Shown in pieces: positions 10,050 through 18,954 of a stretch of DNA of 64,000 nucleotides. Positions within the stretch are counted from its first letter, which is position 1. Each line of letters begins with the position of its first letter. The notes below the pieces were generated by a model. The model was not told the DNA's origin. It saw only the letters and a program-made list of their open reading frames with translations, and made no database searches. The position numbers and the translations under genes are program-made. Source of the DNA: Duganella qianjiadongensis (GTDB lineage Bacteria > Pseudomonadota > Gammaproteobacteria > Burkholderiales > Burkholderiaceae_D). The DNA is taken from NCBI RefSeq assembly GCF_009857915.1, contig NZ_WWCM01000002.1, positions 248,001 to 312,000 of the forward strand, read 5' to 3'.

Positions 10050-10081
10050 AGCACTTCAATATACCAAAACTTCATATACAG

Positions 10082-10465
10082 TTAGAGAAAGCGGTTAGCC
10101 AGCACCACGATCCAGGCCGCCGCCGCCAGCAAACAGGCCAGCAGCACCGCCGCACTACCGAAATCCTTGGCATTCTTGGACAAGGGGTGGCGCTCCAGCG
10201 ACACCCGGTCCACCACGGCTTCGATCGAGGAATTAATCAGTTCCACGATCAGAATCAGCACCAGCACACCGATCAGCATCAATTTTTCAAAGGCTGAAAT
10301 ACGCAAGGCCAGTGCAATACACGTTCCTAGCGCGAAAACACCCATTTCCTGACGAAAAGCCGCCTCGTCACGCCATGCAGCACGGAAGCCATCTTTCGAG
10401 TAACGCAGGGCAGCGAACAGCCGCTTCAGGCCCGGTTTGCTTTTGAATTCACTTTGAGGTTGCAT
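10082..10465 (-). CDS. dgkA: Diacylglycerol kinase
   Basis: 127 aa small integral-membrane kinase that recycles diacylglycerol to phosphatidic acid. Three transmembrane helices follow an amphipathic N-terminus. The active-site signature ELINSSIEAVVDR...AKDFGSAAV is present in full, including the Glu and Asn that bind Mg-ATP. Length fits the family. It is divergent from the IclR regulator across 103 bases. I see no clear Shine-Dalgarno before the ATG. Confidence 0.95.
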   Translation of the reverse strand: MQPQSEFKSKPGLKRLFAALRYSKDGFRAAWRDEAAFRQEMGVFALGTCIALALRISAFEKLMLIGVLVLILIVELINSSIEAVVDRVSLERHPLSKNAKDFGSAAVLLACLLAAAAWIVVLANRFL

Positions 10466-10503
10466 AGATTAGCCACATTAGAAGAATCTCTCATTATGCA
10501 TTA

Positions 10504-10533
10504 TTTCACATTGTTTTCACATTGTGGTATAAA
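10504..10533 (+). promoter_or_regulatory. iclR-gene promoter with an 11-bp tandem repeat
   Basis: TTTCACATTGT occurs twice in exact tandem (10504-10514, 10515-10525). TTCACA at 10505-10510 and TATAAA at 10528-10533 form a promoter with 17-bp spacing. The repeat unit is about one helical turn and fills the spacer, as expected of an operator. Confidence 0.6.
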
Positions 10534-10568
10534 GAAGTCATCGCATACCGCAGCGCACCAACCACATC

Positions 10569-11348
10569 ATGAAAATCGAACCGGTCCCCGAACAAAAAAC
10601 CACCATACAGGTGATAGAACGTATGGTTGCCTTACTCGATGCATTGGCCAAATATCCCGACCCTGTCAGCCTCAAGGAACTCTCCAAAGTCTCGGGGCTA
10701 CACCCTTCGACGGCGCACCGGATTTTGAACGATCTGGTACTCACCCGCTTCGTCGACCGGATCGAACCGGGCACCTACCGGCTCGGCATGCGCCTGCTGG
10801 AACTGGGCAATGTGGTCAAGAGCCGCCTGTCCGTGCGGGAAGCCGCCGTGGACTTTATGCGTGCACTGCACAAAAGAACCCAGCAGACCATCAATTTATC
10901 AGTTCGCCAGGGCGACGAAATCGTCTACATCGACCGTTCCTTCTCCGAACGCTCGGGCATGCAGGTGGTACGCGCCATCGGTGGCCGTGCACCGCTGCAC
11001 CTGACCTCGACGGGCAAGCTGTTCCTGTCGGTGGATGAGCCTAAGGCCATCCGTGCCTATGCCACCCGCACGGGTCTGGCGGGCCACAACAAGAACTCGA
11101 TTACGGATCTGCCCAAGCTGGAACGGGAGCTGAGTCTGGTCAAATCGCGCGGCTATGCGCGCGATAACGAGGAACTGGAACTGGGGGTACGCTGTATGGC
11201 CGCCGGCATCCACGACGATAGCGGCAAGCTGATTGCCGGCCTGTCCATCTCGGCGCCGGCCGACCGTCTGCAGGAAGAATGGCTGGAAGATCTGGTCAGC
11301 ACGGCCAACCAGATCTCGGCCACGCTCGGTTACATTCCGGTCGAATAG
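10569..11348 (+). CDS. IclR family transcriptional regulator
   Basis: 259 aa. The N-terminal winged helix (about 10-70) reads VIERMVALLDALA...SLKELSKVSGLHPSTAHRILNDL. The C-terminal effector domain (about 85-255) has YIDRSF, GGRAPLHLTSTGKLFL and GVRCMAAGIHDDSGKLIAGLSISAP, all typical of the family. The effector is unknown, and no catabolic operon lies next to it. Its start is 36 bases past the -10 box of a promoter bearing a tandem repeat, which suggests autoregulation. The last 19 bases overlap the 3' end of the convergent pbpG gene. Confidence 0.93.
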   Translation: MKIEPVPEQKTTIQVIERMVALLDALAKYPDPVSLKELSKVSGLHPSTAHRILNDLVLTRFVDRIEPGTYRLGMRLLELGNVVKSRLSVREAAVDFMRALHKRTQQTINLSVRQGDEIVYIDRSFSERSGMQVVRAIGGRAPLHLTSTGKLFLSVDEPKAIRAYATRTGLAGHNKNSITDLPKLERELSLVKSRGYARDNEELELGVRCMAAGIHDDSGKLIAGLSISAPADRLQEEWLEDLVSTANQISATLGYIPVE

Positions 11349-12388
11349 CTAGGCGCACTCAGGCTGGCAGGCTTGAGCGCTTCCAGCCACTTGCGCATGC
11401 GGCCGGCATCGGCAGCACGTGCCTGCTTGCCCTTGGAATCGAGAAACACCATGATCACGGCACGGCCTTCGATCACGGCCTGCATCATCATGCAGCGCCC
11501 TGCCTCGTTGATGAAGCCCGTCTTCTGCAAGCCTATAGACCAGTCCGGGCTGGCCACCAGATGGTTGGTGGTGCCGAACTGCATCGGCTTGCCATTGGCT
11601 TCCACGATGGCCTTCACATCGGTCGAATACTGGCGCAGCAGCGGTTGCTGGTAGGCCGCCATGGCCAGCTTGGCCAGATCGCGCGCGCTGGCCACGTTCA
11701 TCTTCGACAGGCCGCTGGAATCGACATAATGGGTATCGGTCATGCCCAGTTCGCGCGCCTTGGCATTCATGGCTTCCACGAACGCAGGCTTGCCGCCCGG
11801 ATAGTGACGGCCCAGTGCCGACGCCGCACGGTTCTCCGAACTCATCAGAGCGATATGCAGCATATTGGCGCGGGTCAGTTTGCTGCCGACCTTCAGGCGC
11901 GAACTGCTGAATTTCTCGCGGTCCACATCTTCATCGGTCACGGTCAGCACTTCATCCATGTCCTGGCCCGCTTCCACCACCACCAGTCCCGTCATCATCT
12001 TGGTGATGGAGGCGATCGGCAGGGCCACATCGGAATTCTTCTCGAACAGCACTTCGGCATTCGACTGGTCGAGCACCAGCGCCACATTCGATTTCAGGTC
12101 GAGCGGATCATGCGTCTGGCTCAGGCCGGCCAGATCGCCCATGGTCGGCACGGCAGGCGCGGCCACCATCATGCGCTGGTACACCACTTTGCGCTTGCCA
12201 TTGACCATCATCACGCGCTTGACCGTGCGCTCGGCCGAGGCCGCAGCCACCACCTTGCTGCTCTGCGCTTTGGACTTCTTGCCATGTTTTTTGGCCGCCC
12301 CGGCATGCGCTGCATGGGCCACACCGGACACCAGCATCAGCGCGATCAGCGCACCGCCAGCTTTCGACATCAGCGTTTTCTTAACCAT
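11330..12388 (-). CDS. pbpG: D-alanyl-D-alanine endopeptidase (PBP7/8 type, peptidase S11)
   Basis: 352 aa from the ATG at 12388; a TTG 36 bases upstream is less likely because the signal peptide starts at MVKKTLMSK. The serine active site SITK lies in IASITKMMTG, the SxN motif in SSENRAAS, and the KTG triad in LQKTGFINEAG. A long basic Ala/Lys-rich linker (about 30-60) follows the signal peptide. The enzyme trims peptidoglycan cross-links in the periplasm. The C-terminal membrane anchor of PBP5/6 is absent, fitting PbpG. Confidence 0.92.
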   Translation of the reverse strand: MVKKTLMSKAGGALIALMLVSGVAHAAHAGAAKKHGKKSKAQSSKVVAAASAERTVKRVMMVNGKRKVVYQRMMVAAPAVPTMGDLAGLSQTHDPLDLKSNVALVLDQSNAEVLFEKNSDVALPIASITKMMTGLVVVEAGQDMDEVLTVTDEDVDREKFSSSRLKVGSKLTRANMLHIALMSSENRAASALGRHYPGGKPAFVEAMNAKARELGMTDTHYVDSSGLSKMNVASARDLAKLAMAAYQQPLLRQYSTDVKAIVEANGKPMQFGTTNHLVASPDWSIGLQKTGFINEAGRCMMMQAVIEGRAVIMVFLDSKGKQARAADAGRMRKWLEALKPASLSAPSYSTGM

Positions 12389-12477
12389 TGCTATCCCCGC
12401 TAAACCTGCATCAACAACAAGCAATTACTTGCAGTTTAGCAAATTGCCAAACTAGTACAAGCCTTGCTCCTTACAAA

Positions 12478-13173
12478 CTATTCGACAAATTTCACAAACT
12501 CTTGAAGCGCCATGCGCTCCGTCTGCAGACTATTTTCCACCTTGCTGTGATCAGCATAGCCCAGTGCCATGCCGCACACCACAGTTTCCTGAGCTGGCAG
12601 CTGTAATTGTTCCGTAATGATGCGGTGATACTGGGTAAACGCTGCCTGCGGGCAGGTATCCAGACCTCGGCCACGGGCCGCCACCATGATGTTCTGCAGG
12701 AACATGCCGTAGTCCAGCCACGAACCCTGTGCCATCACCCGGTCGATGGTGAATATCAGCCCTACCGGTGCACCGAAGAAATCATAATTCTTGCCATGCT
12801 GGGCGGCCATGCCGGCCTTGTTGTCGCGGGTCAGGCCCAGCAAGGCATACAGGTCCCAGCCCACCTTGCGGCGGCGGTCGATGAAGGGCGACACCCACTG
12901 GCTGGGATAGTAGGCATATTCCTCCGTATGCTGGGCCGCCAGCGCCGGATCGCTGTGGGCCGCCAGTATCGCCGCCGTCAGCTGCGCCTTGCGCTGGCCC
13001 GTCAGCACATACACTTTCCAGGGCTGGGTGTTGGTGCCCGACGGCGCCCGTCCCGCCACCTGCAACAGCTGCTCGATATCTTCCCGCGCCACGGCCTGCG
13101 GCAGATACGCGCGGATGGAACGGCGGCTGGTGATGGCGGCATCGACGGCCTGCTGGGTAGAACTGGAAATCAT
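12478..13173 (-). CDS. Nitroreductase family protein
   Basis: 231 aa FMN-dependent oxidoreductase fold. The N-terminal RRSIRAYLPQAVAREDIEQLL and APSGTNTQPWKVYVL block binds flavin phosphate and is the family hallmark; GLDTCPQAAF sits in the C-terminal half. Members reduce nitroaromatics or quinones with NAD(P)H. The natural substrate is unknown. It follows the EamA exporter gene by about 28 bases on the same strand, so the two may share a transcript. Confidence 0.9.
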   Translation of the reverse strand: MISSSTQQAVDAAITSRRSIRAYLPQAVAREDIEQLLQVAGRAPSGTNTQPWKVYVLTGQRKAQLTAAILAAHSDPALAAQHTEEYAYYPSQWVSPFIDRRRKVGWDLYALLGLTRDNKAGMAAQHGKNYDFFGAPVGLIFTIDRVMAQGSWLDYGMFLQNIMVAARGRGLDTCPQAAFTQYHRIITEQLQLPAQETVVCGMALGYADHSKVENSLQTERMALQEFVKFVE

Positions 13174-13201
13174 ACGGTCTCGCTATCAAGGCGCACTCGC
13201 G

Positions 13202-14110
13202 CTAGTTTGGTTTCTTCACGACAAATATAACACCAGTCACGGCCAAAACCATCCCCAGAATACCGAGGGAATTAAAGGCTTCACCGAACATCAGCCAGGC
13301 CATCACGGCCGTAGTGGGCGGGGTCAGATACATCAGACTGGTGACTTCGGTGGCATGGCTGCGGCGGATCAGGGCAAACAGCAGGAAAATCGCGCCTATC
13401 GACAGGCCCAGCACCGACCACAGCAAGGCAAGCAGAAAACGCGGCGTCCACTGCACCGCCGCAAAATCTGGCCCCAGGCCTTCCAGCCATATGGCCAGCG
13501 GCAACACTAGCAACAGCGAAGCGCTGAACTGGATCACGGTTCCCGTACGCAGATCGAACTGCGCGCAATAGCGCTTCTGGTACAGCGTACCGGCCGTGAT
13601 CGACAGCAGGGCCAGCACACATAGCAGTATGGCCGGAACGGTTAGCCCCACCAGCCGGATCTTGGCGGCCACCACCAGCGCCACCCCGCCCAGACCGAAC
13701 GCCAGCCCCAGCCACTGGCGCGGACGCACCCGTTCGCCGATCAGCCGGGCTGACAGCGCCGTCAGGATAGGCTGCATGCCCACAATCAGGGCCGACAGGC
13801 CGGCCGGCATGCCCTGCTTGATAGCGCACCAGACGCCAATCAGATAACCGGCCTGCACCAGCAAACCCGCCAGCGCGATATGGACTATGCGCCCATGCGG
13901 CCAGGGCGCGCGCAGCACCAGCACGGCAGGCAACAGAAACACCAGCACGCCAAGGAAACGCAGCACCAGAAAAGTCAGCGGCGGCGCATAGGGCAGGCCG
14001 AACTTGGCAACAATAAACCCGCTACTCCACAGCAATACGAAAAAAAGGGGCAATGGCGACAGAAAGGAGGCGCGTGCTGCGCTGCGTGATGATGGGCTGG
14101 TGGTAGTCAT
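13202..14110 (-). CDS. EamA (DMT) family metabolite exporter
   Basis: 302 aa with about ten hydrophobic helices in two EamA repeats. The first repeat carries WSSGFIVAKFGLPYAPPLTFLVLRF, the usual start of this family. The C-terminus is short and basic (VVKKPN). DMT exporters move amino acids or other small metabolites out of the cell; no substrate can be assigned. Confidence 0.9.
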   Translation of the reverse strand: MTTTSPSSRSAARASFLSPLPLFFVLLWSSGFIVAKFGLPYAPPLTFLVLRFLGVLVFLLPAVLVLRAPWPHGRIVHIALAGLLVQAGYLIGVWCAIKQGMPAGLSALIVGMQPILTALSARLIGERVRPRQWLGLAFGLGGVALVVAAKIRLVGLTVPAILLCVLALLSITAGTLYQKRYCAQFDLRTGTVIQFSASLLLVLPLAIWLEGLGPDFAAVQWTPRFLLALLWSVLGLSIGAIFLLFALIRRSHATEVTSLMYLTPPTTAVMAWLMFGEAFNSLGILGMVLAVTGVIFVVKKPN

Positions 14111-14180
14111 CGTACGAGTCTAACACGGCCGGATGCCCCCTGCGGCAAGCCCTGCGAAATGTCAATATTGCATGCTTTGA

Positions 14181-14245
14181 TGCAACGCACAAAAAATGCT
14201 TGACTTAATTCTTGAAGCCCGTAGAATTCGTCTTGTTGCGTTGCA
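14181..14245 (+). promoter_or_regulatory. Phasin promoter flanked by an inverted operator pair
   Basis: TTGACT (14200-14205) and TAGAAT (14222-14227) form a promoter with 16-bp spacing. TGCAACGCA lies just upstream of the -35 (14181-14189), and its exact reverse complement TGCGTTGCA lies just after the -10 (14237-14245). Centres are 56 bp apart. The layout resembles the two-site control of phasin genes by the PhaR repressor known in Ralstonia; assignment to PhaR is inference. Confidence 0.6.
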
Positions 14246-14340
14246 CAATATGTTGTTCGGTCTGAAACGTCGCTGCTCTGTTTCTAGCCGGCTGTAAGAA
14301 ACAGCAGTACCCACACAATACCCTACTACTGGAGAGTCAC

Positions 14341-14898
14341 ATGTTTTCGATCCCTGAGCAATTTTCCAATGCGACCAAAGCCAACTTTGAATCGCAATTC
14401 GCTATCTTCTCGACCCTGACCAACAAAGCTTTCGAAGGCGTAGAGAAATTCGTCGACCTGAACCTGAACGCTGCCAAAGCTTCGCTGGAAGAGTCGTCGG
14501 CTACCGCCAAGCAACTGCTGGCGGCTAAAGATCCACAGGAATTCTTCTCGCTGGCTACTGCACAAGCTCAGCCAGCTGCTGAAAAAACCCTGGCTTACGG
14601 CCGTCATCTGGCCAGCATCGCTTCGACCACTGGCGCCGAGTTCAGCAAAGCTGCCGAAACCCAGATCGCTGAAACCAACCGCAAAGTCATCTCGCTGGTG
14701 GACGAAGTGAGCAAAAACGCCCCGGCCGGCACCGAAAACGCTGTGGCTGCTTTCAAATCGGCGATCGGCAATGCCAACGCTGGCTACGAGCAGTTCGCCA
14801 AGACCGCCAAGCAAGCTGTTGAATCGCTGGAATCGAACCTGAACCAGGCTGTTAGCCAGTTCACCGCTGCCGCTTCCAAAGCAACTGCCAAGAAGTAA
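14341..14898 (+). CDS. phaP: Phasin family protein (PHA granule-associated)
   Basis: 185 aa, all-helical and Ala-rich, matching phasin_2 proteins: it begins MFSIPEQFSNATKANFESQ and has long amphipathic helices with repeated EqxAxt patterns. Phasins coat polyhydroxyalkanoate granules and control their size and number. GGAG precedes the ATG by seven bases. Codon use is strongly biased, as expected of an abundant protein. No PHA synthase or depolymerase gene is in the window. Confidence 0.93.
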   Translation: MFSIPEQFSNATKANFESQFAIFSTLTNKAFEGVEKFVDLNLNAAKASLEESSATAKQLLAAKDPQEFFSLATAQAQPAAEKTLAYGRHLASIASTTGAEFSKAAETQIAETNRKVISLVDEVSKNAPAGTENAVAAFKSAIGNANAGYEQFAKTAKQAVESLESNLNQAVSQFTAAASKATAKK

Positions 14899-14962
14899 TT
14901 CTGCTCAGCCCTGAAGCGTGATCGCTCCGGCCTGGCCGGGGCATTTTTCAGGGTCGGCTAGC

Positions 14963-14995
14963 AAAAAGGGCAACCCGCGGGTTGCCCTTTTGTAT
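14963..14995. terminator. Bidirectional terminator between phaP and livF
   Basis: Arms of 13-14 bp (14963-14976 and 14979-14991, AAAAGGGCAACCC against GGGTTGCCCTTTT) leave a GC turn and have A- and T-runs at both sides. It sits between convergent genes. Confidence 0.88.
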
Positions 14996-15009
14996 TTCCG
15001 GCGCCCGAT

Positions 15010-15732
15010 TTATTCGCCCAGATACGCTGCCTTGACGCGCGGATCATCGAGCATGTCAGCCGCATTGCCGGTCATGGTGATCACCCCCGAATCCATCACA
15101 TAGCCGCGGTGCGCCGCCTGCAGCGCCAGCTTGGCGTTCTGCTCCACCAGCAGGATGGTCACACCCTGCGCCGATACGGCACGGATCACTTCGAAGATTT
15201 TCTCCACCATGATGGGCGACAAACCCATCGATGGTTCGTCCAGCAGCAGCAGTTCCGGATGCGACATCAGCGCGCGCGCCATGGCCAGCATCTGCTGTTC
15301 GCCGCCGGACAGGGTGCCGGCCAGCTGGGCCGAACGCTCCTTGAGGCGGGGGAAGGTTTCGTACCATTTGGCGATGTCGGCATCGATGCCGGCCTGATCA
15401 TTGCGGGTGTAGGCGCCCATCATCAGGTTTTCATGGATGGTCATGCGGGTGAACACGCCGCGCCCTTCCGGTACCATGGCCAGCTTTTTTTCCACCAGAT
15501 GGAAGGACTGGCTGCCTTTGAGCGATGCGCCCTTATAGCTGACCGTGCCTTCCACCTTGCAGGCGGGCAGCGTGCCGGTAATGGCTTTCAGGGTGGTGGT
15601 CTTGCCGGCGCCGTTGGCACCGATCAGCGCCACCAGCTCGCCTTGGTTGACTTCCAGATCGATGCCTTTGACCGCCTTGATACCACCGTACGCGACTTTC
15701 AGTCCCGCTACTTTAAGAACATTGTCGCTCAT
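15010..15732 (-). CDS. livF: Branched-chain amino acid ABC transporter ATPase LivF
   Basis: 240 aa. Walker A is GANGAGKTT, the signature is LSGGEQQMLAMARAL, and Walker B with LLLDEPSMGLSP follows. The ending DMLDDPRVKAAYLGE is typical of LivF. Its ATG shares one base with the livG stop (TAATG). It powers import of Leu/Ile/Val or related amino acids with LivG, LivH and LivM. Confidence 0.94.
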   Translation of the reverse strand: MSDNVLKVAGLKVAYGGIKAVKGIDLEVNQGELVALIGANGAGKTTTLKAITGTLPACKVEGTVSYKGASLKGSQSFHLVEKKLAMVPEGRGVFTRMTIHENLMMGAYTRNDQAGIDADIAKWYETFPRLKERSAQLAGTLSGGEQQMLAMARALMSHPELLLLDEPSMGLSPIMVEKIFEVIRAVSAQGVTILLVEQNAKLALQAAHRGYVMDSGVITMTGNAADMLDDPRVKAAYLGE

Positions 15733-16502
15733 TAGTGCGATCCTCCCAGATAGGCGTCGATCACCGCCTGATTACTCTGTATTTCTGCCGGCAAGCCTTC
15801 GGCGATAGGTTTGCCGTATTCCAGCACCATCAGCCGGTCGCACAAGCTCATCATCATCTTGACGTCGTGCTCGATCAGCAGCACGGTCTTGCCTTCGTTT
15901 TTGATTTTCACCAGCAGCTCGCGCAGCGCCAGTTTTTCCGTGGCGTTCATGCCGGCCGCCGGTTCGTCCAGTGCCAGCAACTGCGGTTCCGTCGCCAGTG
16001 CGCGGGCAATTTCGAGCCGGCGCTGGTCACCGTAGGAGAGGAACTTGGCGGTGCGGCTGGCGAACTGGCCGATGCCGACGAAGTCCAGCAATTCCTGCGC
16101 GCGGCGGCGGATCGCCGCCTCTTCCTCGCGTGCCGCCTTGTGGCGGAAAATGGCGCCAAACACGCCCTGATGGGTGCGCACATGGCAACCCACCATGACG
16201 TTTTCCAGCGCCGTCATTTCACCGAACAGGCGGATATTCTGGAAGGTACGGGCGATGCCGGCCTTGGCCACCTCATGCGGCGCGGACGGCGAATACGGCT
16301 TGCCGGCCAGCTCGAAAGTGCCCGTATCGGGCTGGTACAGGCCGGTGATCACATTGAAGAAGGTGGTTTTGCCGGCGCCGTTAGGGCCGATCAGGCCGTA
16401 GATCTGGCCGCGCATGATCTTGATACCCACATCGGTCAGCGCCTGCAGGCCGCCGAAGCGCTTGTTCACCCCGGCGATGTGGAGAATTACTTGTTCGTTC
16501 AT
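15732..16502 (-). CDS. livG: Branched-chain amino acid ABC transporter ATPase LivG
   Basis: 256 aa from the ATG at 16502, which has AGGAA upstream and leaves ten bases after the livM stop. A longer reading would intrude into livM. Walker A is GPNGAGKTT; the LivG-specific insert around KPYSPSAPHEVAKAGIARTFQNIRLF follows, then the signature SYGDQRRLEIARAL and LALDEPAAGMN. It pairs with LivF. Confidence 0.94.
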   Translation of the reverse strand: MNEQVILHIAGVNKRFGGLQALTDVGIKIMRGQIYGLIGPNGAGKTTFFNVITGLYQPDTGTFELAGKPYSPSAPHEVAKAGIARTFQNIRLFGEMTALENVMVGCHVRTHQGVFGAIFRHKAAREEEAAIRRRAQELLDFVGIGQFASRTAKFLSYGDQRRLEIARALATEPQLLALDEPAAGMNATEKLALRELLVKIKNEGKTVLLIEHDVKMMMSLCDRLMVLEYGKPIAEGLPAEIQSNQAVIDAYLGGSH

Positions 16503-16512
16503 CTGTCTTTCC

Positions 16513-17730
16513 TCAGGCCGCCATGGTGCCGGACGATTGTTCTTTGGTGTCGGAATCGCCATCGGGGCGGTCTTCGTGCTTGGGCGCCGGCCACAGGCCG
16601 GCGGGACGGTTCAGCATGATCAGCACCATGGCCAGGCCGTACAGCAGCTGACGCAGCACTTCCGCTTCCACCAGCACATGGCCGAACAGGCGTTCCTGCA
16701 GCGGCTCCACCACATGGCGCAGCACTTCCGGCAGCGCCGCCAGCAGCGCGCCGCCCATGATCACGCCGGGAATATGGCCTATGCCGCCCAGCACCACCAT
16801 GGCCAGCACGGCGATCGATTCCGTCAGCGAGAACGACTCGGGCGACACAAAGCCCTGGAACGATGCAAACATGGCGCCGGCGATGCCGCCGAACGACGCG
16901 CCCATCGAGAAGGCCAGCAGCTTGACGTTGCGGGTGTTGATGCCCATGGCCTTGGCGGCGATCTCGTCTTCGCGGATCGCCACCCACGCACGGCCCAGCC
17001 GCGAGTGCTGCAAGCGGGTAGTGACAAACACCACGGCCACGCACAGGAACAGGAACAGGAAGTAATAGGCATTCACCGACGGCATGGCATAGCCGCCCAC
17101 CATCACGGTGGCGCGCGAACCGGCTTCGCCGGCCAGATTGACGCCGAACACGCGGATAGGGTCAATCAGGTTGATGCCCTGCGGACCGTTGGTGAAGTTG
17201 ATCGGCTCGTTGAGGTTGTTCATGAAGATACGGATGATCTCGCCGAAACCGAGCGTGACGATGGCCAGATAGTCGCCGCGCAGCTTTAGCGTAGGCGCCC
17301 CCAGCAGCGCGCCGAACAGGCCGGCCAGCGCGGCCGCCAGCGGCACGATCACCCACACCGACAGGTGGATGCCGTTCTGCTGGATGTCCGGGCCCAGCAC
17401 GGCCACCAGCGTATTGCCGATGACCGGATATTCATTGATCAGCGATTCCAGCAGCGTGGCGAACTGGGGCGAAGCCAGCAGGCCCGTCATGTACGCGCCC
17501 ACCGCATAGAAAGCGATGTAACCGAGATCGAGCAGGCCGGCAAAGCCCACCACAATATTCAGGCCCAGCGCCAGCATGATGTACAGCAGCGCCATATCGA
17601 CGATGCGCACCCACGAGTTGCCGAACGGTGCGGCCAGAAACGGGAAGATCAGCAGGCCGATCAGCACCACTGCCATGCTGGCATAGGCCTGACGGGGATT
17701 GCGGGAAGTATCGAAATTCAGAAGTGCCAT
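16513..17730 (-). CDS. livM: Branched-chain amino acid ABC transporter permease LivM
   Basis: 405 aa permease with about nine to ten transmembrane helices. The GLNIVVGFAGLLDLGYIAFYAVGAY segment and the LGRAWVAIREDEIAAKAMGIN coupling loop are diagnostic of LivM. The C-terminal 30 residues are hydrophilic and charged (KHEDRPDGDSDTKEQ) and would lie in the cytoplasm. Confidence 0.94.
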   Translation of the reverse strand: MALLNFDTSRNPRQAYASMAVVLIGLLIFPFLAAPFGNSWVRIVDMALLYIMLALGLNIVVGFAGLLDLGYIAFYAVGAYMTGLLASPQFATLLESLINEYPVIGNTLVAVLGPDIQQNGIHLSVWVIVPLAAALAGLFGALLGAPTLKLRGDYLAIVTLGFGEIIRIFMNNLNEPINFTNGPQGINLIDPIRVFGVNLAGEAGSRATVMVGGYAMPSVNAYYFLFLFLCVAVVFVTTRLQHSRLGRAWVAIREDEIAAKAMGINTRNVKLLAFSMGASFGGIAGAMFASFQGFVSPESFSLTESIAVLAMVVLGGIGHIPGVIMGGALLAALPEVLRHVVEPLQERLFGHVLVEAEVLRQLLYGLAMVLIMLNRPAGLWPAPKHEDRPDGDSDTKEQSSGTMAA

Positions 17731-17745
17731 GGTTATCCTTCCTGC

Positions 17746-18675
17746 TTAAGCGCGGTCCGCCACGCGTTCGCCCATGATGCCGGAGGGACGCACGGTGAGC
17801 ACGATGATCAGTACCACGAAGGCGAAAATATCCTGATAGTGGCTGCCGAGGAAGCCGCCCGTCAGGTCGCCGATGTAGCCGGCACCCAGGCTCTCGATAA
17901 TGCCCAGCACAATACCGCCTATCATGGCGCCGTAGATATTGCCGATGCCGCCCAGCACGGCAGCGGAGAAGGCTTTCAGGCCCGGCACAAAGCCCATGGC
18001 GAACTGGATGGATGCATAGTTGGCACCCCACATCACACCGGCCACGGCGGCCAGCGCGGCGCCCAGCGCGAAGGTGGTGACGATGACGCGATTGGCGTCG
18101 ACGCCCATCAGTCCGGCTACACGGGGATTTTCCGCCGTGGCGCGCATGGCGCGGCCCATTTTGGTTTTTTCCACCAGCAGTACCAGCCCCACCATGGACA
18201 GCGCGGCCAGTACCAGCAGCAGAATCTGGGTTTGCGAAATCAGCGCACCGCCCAACACGATAGGTTCCGACGACAGCAGCTGCGGGAAGGCCAGCGGATT
18301 GCGCGACCAGATCATCATGGCCACCGTCTGCAGCAGAATGGACACACCGATAGCGGTAATCAGGGGGGCCAGCCGTGGCGCATTGCGCAGGCGGCGGTAG
18401 GCTACGCGCTCGATCAGCACATTGACCAGCATACACACGGGAATAGCACCGGCGATAGAAATGGCCAGCTTGGCGTAGCCGGGCAAATCTGGCGCATATT
18501 CGTTCAGGTATTTGAGGATGGTCAGGCCCGTCATCGCGCCTACCATCAGCACGTCGCCGTGAGCAAAGTTAATCAGGTTAAGCACGCCATACACCATGGT
18601 GTACCCGAGCGCGACCAGTGCATACATGCTGCCGAGCACCAGCCCGTTAATAATTTGTTGGATAAAAGTATCCAT
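17746..18675 (-). CDS. livH: Branched-chain amino acid ABC transporter permease LivH
   Basis: 309 aa from the ATG at 18675 (MDTFIQQIINGLVLG), the conventional LivH start; an upstream alternative adds 13 unlikely residues. About eight transmembrane helices. The coupling loop MGRAMRATAENPRVAGLMGVD and GYTMVYGVLNLINFAHGD are family signatures. First gene of livHMGF. The binding protein gene is not here; a LivK candidate lies at 60667. Confidence 0.94.
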   Translation of the reverse strand: MDTFIQQIINGLVLGSMYALVALGYTMVYGVLNLINFAHGDVLMVGAMTGLTILKYLNEYAPDLPGYAKLAISIAGAIPVCMLVNVLIERVAYRRLRNAPRLAPLITAIGVSILLQTVAMMIWSRNPLAFPQLLSSEPIVLGGALISQTQILLLVLAALSMVGLVLLVEKTKMGRAMRATAENPRVAGLMGVDANRVIVTTFALGAALAAVAGVMWGANYASIQFAMGFVPGLKAFSAAVLGGIGNIYGAMIGGIVLGIIESLGAGYIGDLTGGFLGSHYQDIFAFVVLIIVLTVRPSGIMGERVADRA

Positions 18676-18724
18676 GTAGAGTGCCTTTACTATTGTGTTA
18701 CACAGCCGGTTCAAGTAACAAAAA

Positions 18725-18756
18725 CGGCACCCGGAGAAGTGGTCTCCGTAGTGCCG
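18725..18756 (-). promoter_or_regulatory. Hairpin in the livH leader
   Basis: CGGCAC (18725) pairs with GTGCCG (18751), and inside it CGGAGA pairs with TCTCCG. It begins 50 bases before the livH ATG, within the 279-base gap to ispH. It has no T-tract on the minus strand. It may be a leader control element or simply mRNA structure. Nothing else was recognised in this gap. Confidence 0.35.
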
Positions 18757-18954
18757 CCGTTGACTACGCTTTTACGTTGCAAGTTCTATGCCTGAATCGG
18801 CACCTCGCTGCGAGCCGCGTCCTCCACGCTTCGAACTGCCAGTTGACAGTTCATCTACTAAAGGGCGAAGCAATGATAGCGAGATTTTAGGAAAACGAAC
18901 GGCGAAAAAGTTCACCAAATACTAAATTTTATTTCGTCACCCGTGTGACAGCAC

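Noticed and set aside
12389..12424. Upstream TTG start of pbpG
   Set aside because: It would put charged and polar residues before a perfect signal peptide that begins at the ATG at 12388.
15010..18675. Urea or short-amide transporter (UrtABCDE) instead of LivHMGF
   Set aside because: The Liv-type gene order and sequences fit, and no urease or amidase genes are near; amide transport remains possible but unsupported.
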